This document shows positions 22,409 to 36,700 of a DNA stretch of 64,000 nucleotides, one piece after another. Below the pieces are notes generated by a model. It did not search any database. It was given only the letters and a program-made list of their open reading frames with translations, and had not been told where the DNA came from. Position 1 is the first letter of the stretch; each line of letters starts with the position of its first letter. The position numbers and the translations under genes are program-made. Source of the stretch: Rugalucina vietnamica (Eukaryota > Mollusca > Bivalvia > Lucinida > Lucinidae); assembly GCA_964017185.1 (NCBI GenBank), contig OZ024880.1:43041071-43105070 (forward strand), in the 5' to 3' direction.

Positions 22409-23920
22409 CCCGGGCAGAGCAGACAACTCCCTGGGGTCTTTTTTTCATAACCATAAATCTTCTGTCCATTTGCATACTCCCAGCAAGTTTCCCCCACTTT
22501 AATTATATTTTACTAGTTTCCCCCCATAAAAAATGCATTGATAACCTATGTTGGCCTTGCCATAAAATTATGTTAATGCAATTCCAAGGTCATGATTCAT
22601 ACAAACTTTGTAGAGCTCCTCTACCTGATGTTCCATGCCAATTTCAAAATCATAGGCCTTCTGGTTCTGGAGAAGAAAATTTTAAAGGTTTTTTTTGCTA
22701 TTTATAGCCATGGCGGCCACCTTGGTCATGTGACCTTGACCATTCATATAAACGTTCATTCTCCGTTCCTAAGAATGCTTCACACGAACTTTAGCTTTGA
22801 TTGGCCGAGCGGTATCAGAGCAGATCTTTGAATATTATAGTAATATACATGTATATTGTCCCGGGGTGGGGGCATACCTGTCCCTGGGGTACATTTATTT
22901 TCAGAATTTTTAATATTCAGTCCATTTGCCCATTTCCTAAAAGTTTTTTTCCTTCAAATGACATTTTGACAATTTCCCCCATTCAAATGCATGGATGCCC
23001 TATGTTGACCCTACTAGTAGGCTTTCCATCAGATATGTCAAGGTCATCACAGGGCCAAGATTTATATAAACTTTGTAGAGCTTCTCCCCCTGATGTTTCA
23101 TGCCAGGTTTCAAAATCGTAGGCCCTCTGGTTCTGGAGAATATGATATTTAAAGGTTTTTGCTATTTATAGCATGGCGGACATCTTGGTCATGTGACCTT
23201 GACTATTTATATAAACTTTCATTCCCCTATCCCAAGGATACTACATATAAAGCTTGGCTTTGATTGGTCGAGCAGTTACTGAGAAAATTATGTTTTACAT
23301 TTAATTTGTAAATGACCTTTGGCCATGGTCAAGAAATTACCTTGACTTTTTATACTCTCAACACTGCATTAGCTTAACATGTTGCTTGTATCTACCGTTC
23401 AGGTCACAGGCTACAAAACTTCCTGAAAAATTCAATGTTTTCACCTTTTGTCATTGAAAAGCCTATGTAACCAAAATTGGGCTTGCCGTAAAATAGGTCA
23501 AGGTCAACCTAATGTCATGATTTATATAGATTATGATGGTCCTGGTATTTGCTTGTTAAATATCTACACCAAGAGCATCTACTTCTCCGGCTGCTGGTAC
23601 ATGTAAAATCTGTCAACCGCCAGATTTCCCGATGCTACACACCAAGTTTCATTGAATTCGGTTTACCGATTCCAGAGAAGATTATTTATGGTTTTTACCA
23701 TATATGGGCATTGCGACCATCTTGGTCATGTGACCTGGACCATTTATATAAACTTTCGTTCCCCGGGCCCATCCTAAGGATGATCCACATGATTTTTAGC
23801 TTTGATTGGCCCAGCGGTTTCAGAGGAGAAGATATTGTGGACGAACGACGGACGACGGACGGACGCCGGAACATGGCCATCCTATTAGCTCACCTTTTGA
23901 GCCTTCGGCTCAGGTAAGCT
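22409..23920. repeat. Large dispersed repeat block ending in a GCTCACC hairpin
   Basis: Built of diverged units of several hundred bases, each with GATTGGCCGAGCGGT-like, GTCATGTGACCTTGAC and CCGGGG phrases. It ends with GGACGACGGACGGACGCCGG and a hairpin (GAGCCTTCGGCTC) followed by AGCTAAA. Non-coding. The same family forms 34503-36245 and 36246-36957. The class is unknown; the hairpin plus CTAA end could suggest a Helitron-like element, but that is weak. Confidence 0.6.
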
Positions 23921-23959
23921 AAAAACAATAACAATTTGTAGTATATGATATTTAATGAT

Positions 23960-23965
23960 TTTATT
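23960..23965 (-). terminator. Possible poly(A) signal of gene A
   Basis: AATAAA on the minus strand about 500 bases past the gene A stop; it would give a 3' UTR that includes the 30-bp minisatellite. Confidence 0.35.
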
Positions 23966-24282
23966 GAGTATACATGTGATGCATATACATACACACAGTC
24001 AAATGATACTTCAAATAAAATAAAAAAAAATAATTTCTTGCCTTCAAACACTCATTGAGTGTACAAATAATAAGGAAAAGTTACTGAACACAATACAAGA
24101 ACATAGCAACAGGAAAAGTTGCACCGTGATGCTGAATACAATATCTGGAAAAACTTAAAACATGTAATGATGTACGGAAACGAAGTAAATTGCAACATTA
24201 AGATACTTGAAACAGTTATCGAATTAAAACAAAGGACACTGCAAAAAAAGTGAAAACTTTCTGTAGATTACTTTAATTCCTA

Positions 24283-24492
24283 TCATTCGTTCAGACTCTC
24301 ACTGAAATCATATCATTTGTTCAGGCTATCACTGAACTCAGATCATTCGTTCAGGCTATCACTGAACTCAGATCATTCGTTCAGGCTATCACTGAACTCA
24401 GATCATCCGTTCAGGCTATCACTGAACTCAGATCATTCGTTCAGGCTATCACTGAACTCAGATCATTCGTTCAGGCTATCACCGAACTCCGA
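24283..24492 (-). repeat. 30-bp minisatellite made of the last codons of gene A
   Basis: Seven head-to-tail 30-bp units start at 24283, 24313, 24343, 24373, 24403, 24433 and 24463. On the minus strand each is exactly ten codons: S-E-F-S/G-D-S-L-N-E/G-stop. The unit at 24463 is the real end of the protein; the other six repeat it, stop codon included, in the 3' UTR. Confidence 0.9.
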
Positions 24493-24765
24493 GATTGCTA
24501 GCAGCATGTCTGATATCCATGTGTTACAGCAAGCTTTGTTGCCACGGAAACAGCTCCACTCGCTACACAGAAACTGAGTGCACTCGCATGTCCCATTATT
24601 ATCCAGATCTGTAGGGGCTGTTGTCACCGTCGGTGCGGCTGTGGACGCTGGAGGTGATTGGGTCGGGGCTGGAGTGGGGCCTGTTGTTGGGGCTGCTGTG
24701 GGTTCAGGGGGAAGCGTCGAGCCACAAATTGTATTGCCTTCTGTGCAGTTTCCGAGGTAACAGTA
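24463..24765 (-). CDS. Gene A exon 14: linker and C-terminal six-Cys module
   Basis: 303 bp. YCYLGNCTEGNTIC closes the Cys-rich region, then about 40 residues rich in Pro, Thr and Ala, then CECTQFLCSEWSCFRGNKAC and a second adjacent Cys. Ends SEFGDSLNE at the stop 24463-24465. Confidence 0.9.
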   Translation of the reverse strand, partial: YCYLGNCTEGNTICGSTLPPEPTAAPTTGPTPAPTQSPPASTAAPTVTTAPTDLDNNGTCECTQFLCSEWSCFRGNKACCNTWISDMLLAISEFGDSLNE

Positions 24766-27700
24766 CTGCAGTATAGAAATATAGTTAATTTTCTAGTATA
24801 TAACGCTTTCGGTTTCCGAGTTTAAAGCGTAAACACTTACATGTATTTAACTCATTTTCCGGTAGACTCTGTAAGCTGCGAAAGTATAAAATCTAATGAC
24901 ATTGACTGGTTTGAATTCAGTAGATACGAAATAGTTTGAGGGAATATTATGATAATTAATATAGATCGCCTTCCCTCCAAAAATGCGGAAATATCAGTTA
25001 CACGTTTAAATGGTTCGTGATATTTATCAATTGGGCAGCATTTTAACATTTCTCCTACTGAAGCGGATAATATCGGGCTTTTAGGGTCACTGATGAGGGT
25101 TCATTACCCGAAATTGCGCAATATGGCACATGCGAGTACTGTCTCCCTATAAACGTTTTCACTGCTTCCGTATTAATGGCATGATTCGTTCGTGCTAAGA
25201 ATGGCACTTCGTTATAACACCCGCTTATTGTCCAAACCTATGTTACCCAATCCGCGGAAAGAGTAACTTAGATACATAAAGGGTTTGTGTTTTATCCAAA
25301 CTGTGCAGTAACGAACCGTCTGATACAGCAGATGATTTGATCGTCAGAATAACTTACATGCGGTTTAGAAGGGTCAGCACCGACACACGGAGTGCCGTCG
25401 TAGACCAGTTGTATCATTTTTCTGTTACTGATGGTCTGGTCACCATTGAGGCAGCACTGGACTGCCCATTGGTACCAGCACTCCCAAGCCTCTAATGTAG
25501 TCTGAGAGGTAAAAATACGATAATCATTGCGAAATCTTGCCCATACAGACGTTTTGCACCCTCAAAAATGTTACTTTTCATTGTAAAAAAACAACAACAT
25601 ATTTTCTTTCAATCAAAAAGAATAAAGATGGAATTCGGAAAACGCAATTATGATTTATTAAGATATGGAAGCATGATTTTTCCTGCAGTTGAATTTGAAA
25701 GGTAAAGTTTTGGAAAATCAATGCAAAAATTTAATAATTAACTTAAAAAGCACACAAATTCTGACTTAAACTGTATTGTTATACCTTAGTGGCATCGCAT
25801 GTCGCCCAGCCCGACCCAAAGGATCGCTCACACTGTGTGTTTAGTGAGGTAGCCCCAAACTGACCCCGGTGTCCGAGGCAGAAATTGTCCAAAAAGTCAG
25901 ATGACATACTGTGGAGACAATTGCCATTACTGAAAAAGCAAATACACGAGGTAATGGACGAACTAATACCATCTAAAACTCCGTTAACGGGATCCTTTGG
26001 GTTGCTATCTTATACCATTTGTGTATTATAATTTGAAATGTGTCTCTGAAAAGATTTTATCTACATTTAAATAGTTGCAAAATATATGCAAACACATATC
26101 AGGCACTTGAAAACATACAGCTCCGTTTCATAATTTTAGTACATACCGATTTGTTTCATAAGTAATGGCATAGCAGTATCCTTACTTGGAGCTTGGCCAA
26201 ATGTTTTTGGGTGTTTGCAGATTTGAACAGATTTCGTTATGTCAAATTTAATACATAAAACTATTCACTGATTGTAACATTTTAAATTTTTATCGATTTA
26301 TTTATTAACAGTTACACATTAAAATGACAAGTAAAATATAATAACTTCAGGGATACAAGTATCAACTTTAACATTGATTTCATACACTTCAAGAAAGTTT
26401 TAACCAAAAACAGATTATATCGTTAAATTGGCATATCACCCGGCAAACTACACCTAACATAATATTTTGTCTACAATGTGTATATTCAAGTTTATTGAAG
26501 CTTGGAATATTGCACCCAAATGGCCATGGTATGCCAAATTATAAAACCAGTCAGCGTTTGATACATAATTACACATACAAACGTTTGGTTTAACAAAGAA
26601 TACTGGTCAAACAGTTCAATATGAATATTTGACCCAAAGAAACCCGCTCGAAAAGGTACTGGGACACAAAATGGCGAAACGACAGTCCAAACAAGGTAAG
26701 GCAGACTAGTGGGATGCAAGATTTCAAGCTTCAATAACCTCGACTGTACATAGGGTAGACCAAATATTATATAAGGTGTAGTCTGCTGGACGCTCTGCCA
26801 TTTTATTGGAATAATAAATTTTTAGTTCAAACTGTCCTGTAATGTGAGAAATCAATGCTAACATTGACATGTGTGTCACAGAAGTTATGTTATTTCGTTT
26901 ATCATATTTATCATATTTATGTGCTATTATCTATTTATAAATCGATCAAAATCTAAATTGTTACAATCGGTGAATAATTCTATGCATTAGGATTGACTTA
27001 GCGAAATCCGTTCAAATCTGCAAACAGCCAATAAAATTTGGCCAAGCTTTATGTACGGATACTGCTATGCCATTACTTATGAAACAAATCGGCATGCACT
27101 AAATGACTTATGAAACGGAGCTGTACGTTAATATAATAATCTTCCTACGCGATTTCGAAGGAGAGTAATTTAATTAACCAAAAAGAACAAACAATAACAA
27201 AAATCGAAAAATAAAAAAATGAAACAGTTTTGAAATATTTATTTTATTTCTCAGTTAAAATAGTTCTGGACAGTTAGAATATTGGAGGTTAATGTCCATT
27301 AGTTAGGATTGCAGAGCCTGAAATGATCTCTGTTTGTTTGATTTGTGGCTTAATGTCCCAGTCACCAGCAACGGCTATGTGGGGACGTTGTCTCCATTTT
27401 ATGGAACTCCTAGCCAACCATCAGCATTACACGTCCATTTAATGTATACCCCTTATACCCCACTTTTATAAATCAAACTGGGGTGTGCAGGGGTATACAA
27501 TTTCTCTTATTTTTGATCCAAAACATAGATTGCGGGTACTCGTTAGAACCGCCTCGGCAATAGCAAATATATTGAAAATATCAAGAGATTTCCAATGAAA
27601 TTTTTAATTTTTAAAGTTGAAAGACAAACATGGGCAAGATTTCGTAACGAACTTACATGGTAAGGTAGACTAAAAACTGATCTGACGTGCACCGAGAAAA

Positions 27701-30700
27701 TGTGTAATATGTATTCTTGGTTTCGCTAGTAACTCCGTTGACAGAGGAGCTCATGATGTTGGACTGCGGATCACAACTGCTGGATAAATCACTCTCCGAA
27801 GACCCGTCATGATACGCACCTAGTCTGAACAATAGAATTAAACGTGGTTAACACATTTTTTTACGAATGTATTTGGGTAAGTCCACTATCATTTTAGGGG
27901 CATCAGGTGTTATTTTGAGGTTTTATACCATTTTTGATGAAAATCCTCTAAGCAGGATTTTAACTTTTATTGACGGGAACAGAAACAGTTTCACACACCG
28001 ATTATCATTTTTCCAATACATTTATACATTAAGACTATAATAAAAACAAAATTTTCAAAGCCGTGATAATGAAATTCAAGTCAGTCAGAACGCAGAACGC
28101 GGCGTCCCAACAATTGCTTGCATAACAACAATTGCTTGCATGTACTCCCCCTCTTCAGTTCCAGATAAGTTGGGAATTAATATTCTTAGGCTAGAATATG
28201 ACTTACGCATGAGCGATCTCGTGCGCTCCCACGTGCGCTACGTTATAGTCCAAATCTCTCTGAATAGACACCCTCTTGGAAGCGCGCTCGGCATCGTTAT
28301 TACATATAGTTCCAAAATACGCCATGCCTGTATGATGAAATAAGGGTGAAAATAAAAAGCGAGTTCTTTTCTTAAGAACACTGAAACTATTAGTGTATTA
28401 GTTTAGGGGGTGGGCTGAACCTAATGTTGATAGAACTTGTAGCCCGACCCCATTGTACATAAAAAGGCAATAAAATATATAGTATATTAGTATGTCAAGA
28501 GCTGTCGCAGGACAACAGAGCTCGCCTGACTTGTGCTTTGCCACAAAATCTATTAAGATATGTGACCAATGACCGTGACCTCAGGGTCACTCAGGTGGGT
28601 ACTGATGGTACAGCATAAAACTTCAGACCAATATTTACCAGCATGCAAAGTATCAACTTGATCCATCGAAAGGTCCAAGAGAAATAGACTTTTACTGCTT
28701 TCAAAGGATCTAACAATTATTTTTATTTAACCAAAAACTTTAACACACAATTTTCAATCAATTATTCTAACCAGCAATAGCCCTATTCTGCGGCGTCACG
28801 CCTGAGGCAATACTGTGTAGTGTATGACATAAGAACACTGGGACTTCCCTGTTTCCTTATACATTCATACAGGAATTTTATTAAAAATAAAGTGGACTCG
28901 TCGGTATGGTACAGATGGGAAAGTCTATTTTTGTCTTAGAGGAGCTAATCAATTTGTACTATGAAATTATGTTTTGAAAATAAATACGTACCTATTTTGC
29001 CTTCGATAGAAAGCTCGTTCCTGTAATAGACAGAAACATAACGTATGGAAATCCTAACTCGGACAGAAATTCGGCAGATGTCTTTATTTCAGGGGCAATG
29101 AAAGGATGTTTAGGGATACATAATTATTGTTTTATATTAAAAAATGGATAAAAAAAATACTTGTTTTACAGAAAGTATATAAAGTTGGGCCACGTAAGAG
29201 ACCGTGAAAGGATATTTAGGAATGATGGGTTTGGAAAATTCAACATGAAATTTGGAATTTGGTGAAAATTGCTTTATGCCCGAATGATAAAAACAGCTTG
29301 ACAATAAACTTAGACGTATCGAAGCCATAGTACGTGTGACATCATCAGGAAGACAAGGTCATGAAATAATACCCACACCCTACCAACTATGTCCCACTTT
29401 TATATAGATCTAGTAAAACTTGGGTAAACAGTAGTAGATTGTGGGTACTCGTTATCATCTATTATAGACTGAAACTGCCGCATCACAGAGACAGGCCCAA
29501 TGTGTACCCGCAATCAATGCTTTAAAAACAAAGTAAGAAAATATCTTTTTTTTCTTTCAATGGAAAATTATTTTTCCATATTTTTCCATATGAAAATAAA
29601 AATATACATACGTATGCATACAAAAGTTGCGCAAAAGCGACGTATTGGTCGCGCAAACGTGCTGTGCCATATATATTTCATGGATGTAACGGGTGTGCAT
29701 TTGTAACATTACCCTGTAATGAGCATGACATGATGGGCAATGGCGTTGCCCCCTGTGAATAGCGCCGAGACCTCCGCATCCTGATAGAACTCTACCACAC
29801 TTTGCACATCCGTCTTACCATCGCTAGTGTATCGCATGAACGAAAAATCCTCTCCTTCCTACAAACATATTTTCAAAAAATGATATTGTATCTTATAATA
29901 TATCTTGCATATTAGTTGTATTAGTTATTTCCCGCTTGGGTTTTAAGAATCCGTCAGTCATGTCAGTGCTTATGATTGTGCCAGAGCGAGTCCCTGGTCA
30001 TTTCGTCTTTTAAATTATCATTTTAGTTATTTTTATGTTCGACTGCTGTTAGGCCACACCAAATGAATTAATAGATTCTCATCCAAATATTTGAAAATTC
30101 TGGGGTGGGTGGGTGGATTTTATCTTTTATTTTGGGGGACCCACTTTGACTGTCTTGAAGGCCCAGTGCCTTTAAAATTTTATTTGATTTTTGCATTTAA
30201 AGGCACACAGACAATTAAATAAATGAAATTTATACATTATCTTGTAATGACTTTTTAGTGAAAAACAAATATTTTTTGTTCTTTTCCAACCAAAATAAAA
30301 ATGATTTTGGAGAGTTTTGAACAGGGGCGGGTGGGAATCAGAATCTGCAAATTTATTTGGCGTGGCCTTTACTTGGTAAAGAAACAAATACACGGCAATG
30401 CTTTCCAGTATACCTCATTAAGATTTCAGATCATTTCAGGAAAATTTCACGGCAAATCTTCACGGAGATACATCAATTCGAGTGCGCACGAAGAGCACTG
30501 GACCCCTTTTATCCCATATAACAATAGATTCCGGCTCTCAAATAAAAATACTTTATGTACATATACTGTACCAGGAGCATATAATTCTTGTGAGAATAAT
30601 TATATTCTCCTGACTGTACATAATAATATTTTTTTCTGCATAATGTATTTCATACAGATTACATGAAATAAATGTCTATTTTTTTATTTTTTTTTAATTC

Positions 30701-33700
30701 AGTTTTACGTCCCTTTCAAGATTATTTCAGCTCATATGAGACGGGCCAATCGGTAGGTGGGGCGAAAATGGGAGAACCCCGAGAAAAACCACGTGGCACA
30801 CCCGCAAGCAGAACTTGGGCTTGTCTCACATGAGGCCAGATCGGGGATCGAACCCACACCAGTCACAGCGGTGAAAATGATCGAGTGATTAAGAAACAGC
30901 GCTATTAACCGCTCGGCCACGGGGCCGCTCATAAATGTCTATGTTCCGTAAATATGAAACAATGCTACGACAGTAAATAGAATAAAAATTGAAAAGACAT
31001 AAAAAAAAGTCTGCGATAGATTACCGGCGGGTAAACAATCTCTACGACATTTACTGCCATGTCAAAGCCAGTCGACCATCCTGAATATTGTTTGATGGTC
31101 TGGTACCGGTACGTCCACTGAAAAGAAAAACATCCGAGAACAAAATGATATAACATCTTGTGACTAGTGTACTTGCACGTCATCATTGTTTAGGCGAGCC
31201 CACTCTCATTTGTAGGGACTACATGTACATGAGCGATTTTTATTTCGATAAAATTCCCCTAAGCAACCTGAAATCCCCAAATGAAACGCCACGTTCCCGC
31301 CGTTACATATGTCCCATACATATCTTAGAATCACATATTGACCCTTGCGTTTTTACCTAAACAGGTTGAAATAAGTTTTATTTCAAATAAATATTTTCGA
31401 ATTACCTCGTTTCCCAAGAGCACACAGTATTCTTCAGCGTCTAGAATTGCCTGAGCGTAATCTCCATTATTTATTTCTTTGAATCTGGAAAATATAAATA
31501 TTTCAAAAACAAATAACTCAATAATTAATGAAGGGACAAGGTTTTAACCATTCATTTGATAAGGTTTTAACTTCAACTTGTAAATGAAACTGAAATGACC
31601 TTGGAATGATATTGAACTTGAATATTCACCAGCAAGTGTGTGTATCTTCGAACTTTGAGGTCATGGTCTACGAAACATTCTGAAAAATCAAAATCCATTG
31701 AAAAGACTATGTCGCCAAATAAGCAACTTAATATCAATTCTCTGTAACCACCAAAAAATTTCGGCACGCATAGTCTCAGAATTGGATGAAACTTTCACAC
31801 AATAATCAGTACCACTCAAAACCAAGAAAAATGTTGTCAATATTTATTTTGGTTCTTCCGTTGCCATGGCAACCGCAAAAATCATTTTTTCCAAATTTCG
31901 GTAAAAAGGTTGCAGATAATTTTCTTGAAAAATACACTTTTCATGGTCTAATATTTTATAGTTCCAAAAAGAGCCGACCTAAACCAATGCTTTACTTAAA
32001 ACAACTATCTACCCACTAACCTTCGGCATAGTTCATTTATAAATCAGTATGTGCATCTTGCCGCAGCAGCATCTTAAAGTATGGGCATTTAGCACTTTTA
32101 CAGAAAACGTGAAAATAAGAAAAATAGGCTAATTCTGAAAAACGATATCTTAAAAAGACTCGGGATTTGAACATTCTCTTGAGATTGATAAGAAACTACA
32201 ATGTATGACAGTTGTATCTGTGAAAAAAATGGATTGGGGCAAGATCATTTTCTGAAAATAACTAGTGCATATTTGATTGCACTTTTAAGTAATATGAAAA
32301 TTTAAGTTTTTAAGACAAAGGTGGTTGTCTGTGACTAGTTTTGTAATAAGACATGTTAAAAGCATAGCATTAATAATTCCCAATAGCAGGTGATATCTTT
32401 AATGTATTTTGCTAATAAATTTCTTTGTTTGAAGAAAATGTCACCAGATTTGCATGATTTTTAGCATTAAAATGGAAGAAAATAGGGGGTAGGGGAAGCA
32501 TATCAGCTGTATATTTTAATTGACAATGATATAAATAATGACGATTCTCTAAAATGAGCCAATATCCACCCAACTTTATTTTAAAGGCAAAAAAGATAAA
32601 GATTGTAAGTACTTGCATGCTCTCAAGGGCGATAACTCTTCAAAATTTGATGAAAATCGAAGGAATATTAGAGAAAATCAGATTTATCTGTTAACTGACA
32701 TATTTTTCTACATAAAACACATTGACTGACAATCCAATCAAATTTTGCCTATAGAAGGAAACAACCACAGTGCAATTAATTAGAATCTCACGTTGTGCTT
32801 ACAAAATATAACTAATTTTCTTGATTTTCGCTTTGAAATTGATACAAAATAGGGGGTAGGGGTAACATATCAACCATTTACTTTTATCGTAAATGCTGAA
32901 ACCAACCAAACTTCATTTACAAACATAACTATGAACTAAACAATACTTTAAAGATGAAACAGATATGGAGTGTAAGTATTTGTATGCTGTCAAGGGCGAT
33001 TACTCTTTGTGCTTTGGTGAAAAATGAAAGAAAATGTAAAAAATCGGATTTTTCGGTTTAACTGACATATTTTTCTGAATAAACCTCATTGGTAGCTAAT
33101 ATAAGTGTAATTGCCAAGTGTAGAAAAATGTTTATATGTAAATATTTGGAATCTGACACTGCGTTTACAAAATACAGCCCACTTTTCTTAATTTTGCCTA
33201 TGAAATTTAAGACAAATTAGGGGGTAGGGGTAACATATCAAACATATACTTTTATTGTAAATGCCGAAACCATCCAAACTTCATTTATAAACATACCTAT
33301 GAACTAAACTTTACTTTTAAGACAAAATAAGTATGGATTAAACGTACTTGTATGCTGTCAAGCGCAATAACTCTTCAGAATTTGGTTAAAAATGAAGGAA
33401 AATGTGAGAAAATTATATTTTTTATCTTTATCTGACAATTTTTTCTGAAATAACCACATTGGCAGTTAATGTAACTGCATTTGCCGATGGTAGAAACTCA
33501 TTTAAATGTTACTAATTGGAACCTGACACTGTGCTTACAGAATACAGCCTACTTTTCTTGATTTTGTCTGTGATGTTAAGACAAAATAGGGGGTAGGGGT
33601 AACATATCAAACATATATTTTTATTGGAAATGCTGAGATCAACCAAACTTCATTTACAAACATAATTATGAACTTAACTTTTCTTCAAAGGGGAAACTTC

Positions 33701-36700
33701 TATGGATTGTAAGTTCTTGTATGCTGTCAAGGGCGATAAATCTTCGAAATGTGATGAAAAATGAAAGAAAATTTGTGAGAATCAGATTTTTCTGTTTAAT
33801 TGACATATTCTTCTGAATAAACCTCACTGGCGGTAAATAAAACTGTCATTGCCAATAGAAGGGAAACATTAAATTGTAAATAATTGATATATGACAACAA
33901 CATACTCTTCTTGATTATTGGCTGTGAAACTGAGACAAAATAGGAGGTAGGGGTAACGTATCAAACATATACTTTTGTTGTAAATGCAGAGATGAACCAA
34001 ACTTCATTTACAAACATTATATATCTATGAACTGAACTTTATTTTTTGAAACAAAATAAATATGGGTTTCTAAAGCGTTTATGCTGTCAAGGGCGGAAAA
34101 TGTGAGAAAATCAGATTTTTCTTTTCACTTTCAAGATGAAATGAATACTTATTGTAAGTACATGTATGATGTCAAGGGCGATAACTCATTAAAATTTCAT
34201 GAAAAATGAAGGAAAATGTGAAAAAAATCAGATTTTTTGATCTGTTAATCTGACATATTTTTTTAAAATAAACCTCATTTGCGGCTAATATTTCTGTAGT
34301 TACCATTTAAATGCAAATAATTGATGTCAGACACTGTGCTTACAAAAACAACCTACAAATGACCATGTATTGGTCAAGGAACCAATCAATAAACTATATG
34401 TGAAAATGGAGCCTGAAAATAGTCACATTTTCTTTCAATTAAAGTGAATTGCTTGTGTAACCTATGTTTGTAAAGGATGTTTTGTTGATCCCAGAGTTTA
34501 AAACAAGTAGCCCAAGGGCAACGATCGCTCACCTGAGAGTCAACAAGAACAGTCACTGGACAATTTTTTTTTTTTTTTTTGTTTTTTTTTTTTGTTTTTT
34601 TTTTTTGAAAATCTGATCAAAATTGAAGATGCTGGAGTGGCCAGAACACTAACCAGAGGACCAATGGTCCTGTAAACGCTCACCTGAGACCTGAAATATA
34701 TACCAATAAACTTGTTTGACTAGAATGGTAATATACATGTATATAACCCCAGGGCAGGGTCAGAGCAACCTCTGGAGTCAATTTCTTCTTTAAATCATAA
34801 AGATTCAGTCCATCTGCCAATTTACTGCAAGTTTTGCCCTTCAAATGACATTGTAAATTTTTTCCCCATTCAAATGCATGGACAATCTAAGTTGACCTTG
34901 CCGTAAAAAAGGTCAAGGTCATCCCAAGGTCTTGATTTATACAAACTTTGTAGAGCTTCATTGCCTGAGGCTTCATGCCAAGTTTGGCTTTGATTGGCCA
35001 AGCGGTTTCATAGAAGAAGATGTTTGAATATTATGGTCATACACATGTATATAGCCCCAGGGCAGGAGTAGACAACCCTCTAGGCCCAAAATGTTTTCAT
35101 AAACATGAATATTCTGTCCATTTGCTCATTCTTTGCAAGTTTTTTGCCATTAAATGACATTTTCCTATTTTTTCCAATTCAAATGCATGGGGGGACTAAG
35201 TTGACCTTGCTGTAAAAAAGGTCAAGGTCATCCAAAGGTCATGATTTATACAAACTTTGTAGAGCTCTACTGCCTGATGCTTCATGCCAAGTTTCAAAAT
35301 CATAGGCCTTCTGGTTATGGAGAAGAAGATTTTTAAAGGTTTTTGCTATTTATAGCCATGGTGCCCATCTTTGTCATGTGACCCTGACCATTTATACAAA
35401 CTTTCATTCACTCTTCCTAAGAATGCTCCACATAAAGTTTGACTTTGATTGGCCAAGCGGTTTCATAGAAGAAGATGTTTGAATATTATGGTCATACACA
35501 TGTATATAGCCCCGGGTCAGGTGCAGACAACCCTCTGGGCCCAAAATATTTTCATAAACCTGAATATTCTGTCCATTTGCTCATTCCTAGCAAGTTTTTT
35601 GCCATTTATTGACATTTTTCAATTTTTTCCTATTCAAGTTTGGCTTTGATTGGCCAAGCGGTTTCAGAGAAGAAGATGTTTGAATATTATGGTCATACAC
35701 ATGTATATAGCCCCAGGGCAGGAGTAGACAACCCTCTGGGCCCAAAATGTTTTCATAAACATGAATATTCTGTCCATTTGCTGCTCATTCTTTGCAAGCT
35801 TTTGCCATTAAATGACATTTTCCTACTTTTTCCCATTCAAATGCATGGGCAACCTAAGTTGACCTTGCCGTAAAAAAGGGCACGGTCATCCCAGGGTCAT
35901 GATTTATACAAACTTTGTAGAGCTTCATTGCCTGATGCTTCATGCCAAGTTTCATAATCATAGGCCTTCTGGTTCTGGAGAAGAAGATTTTTAAAGGTGT
36001 TTACTATTTTTAGCCATAGTGGCAATCTTGGTCATGTGACCTGGACCATTTATACAAACTTTCGTCCCCCCTTCGTAAGGATGCTCCACATGAAGTTTGG
36101 CTTTGATTGGCGTAGTGGTTTCAGAGTAGAAGATCTTTGAAATTGTGAACGACGGACGACGGACGCCGACGGACGACGGACGACGATGGACGCCGGAGCA
36201 TGGGTATACTATAAGCTCACCTGTGAGCCTTCGGCTCAGGTGAGCTAAAAATTGATTTTTTCAAACATTCAAGGGCAGCTAACTCCGCAGGCCAGGGTCG
36301 AATCTGGCTCAAATTCGAACTCATTCAAGATGTTATGGTTATCCTTGTTTCTTCCTAGTATGAAGAAGATCTGATCAAAATCGAAGGCGCTAGAGTGGCC
36401 ACATTACAAAATATAGATTTTTCAAACACTAAAGTGCAGTTTACCCCGCAGTCAGAGGTCGGATCTGGTCGAAATTCGAACTCATCCGAGATATTGTAGT
36501 GATTCTTGTTACCTGCAAGAATGAAGAAGATCCACTGAAAAACAAAGATTCTAGAGTGGCCACAACACAAAATATGAATTTTTCAAACACTCAAGAACTC
36601 ATCCAAGATATTGTAGTTATCCTTGTTACCTGCAAGAATGAAGAAGATCCAATGAAAAACAAAGATCCAATTTAATTTAAAAATGAAGTTGCTAAAGTGG

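Noticed and set aside
24283-24577. Regular 30-bp repeats resembling a CRISPR array or a repeat protein
   Set aside because: Units are contiguous with no spacers, and they are copies of the gene A tail. The plus-strand frame through them is a by-product of the repeat.
27657-28327. Gene A zinc site missing because no single frame contains HExxHxxGxxHD
   Set aside because: The motif is intact once the intron between 28207 and 27824 is removed; the halves join in phase 2.
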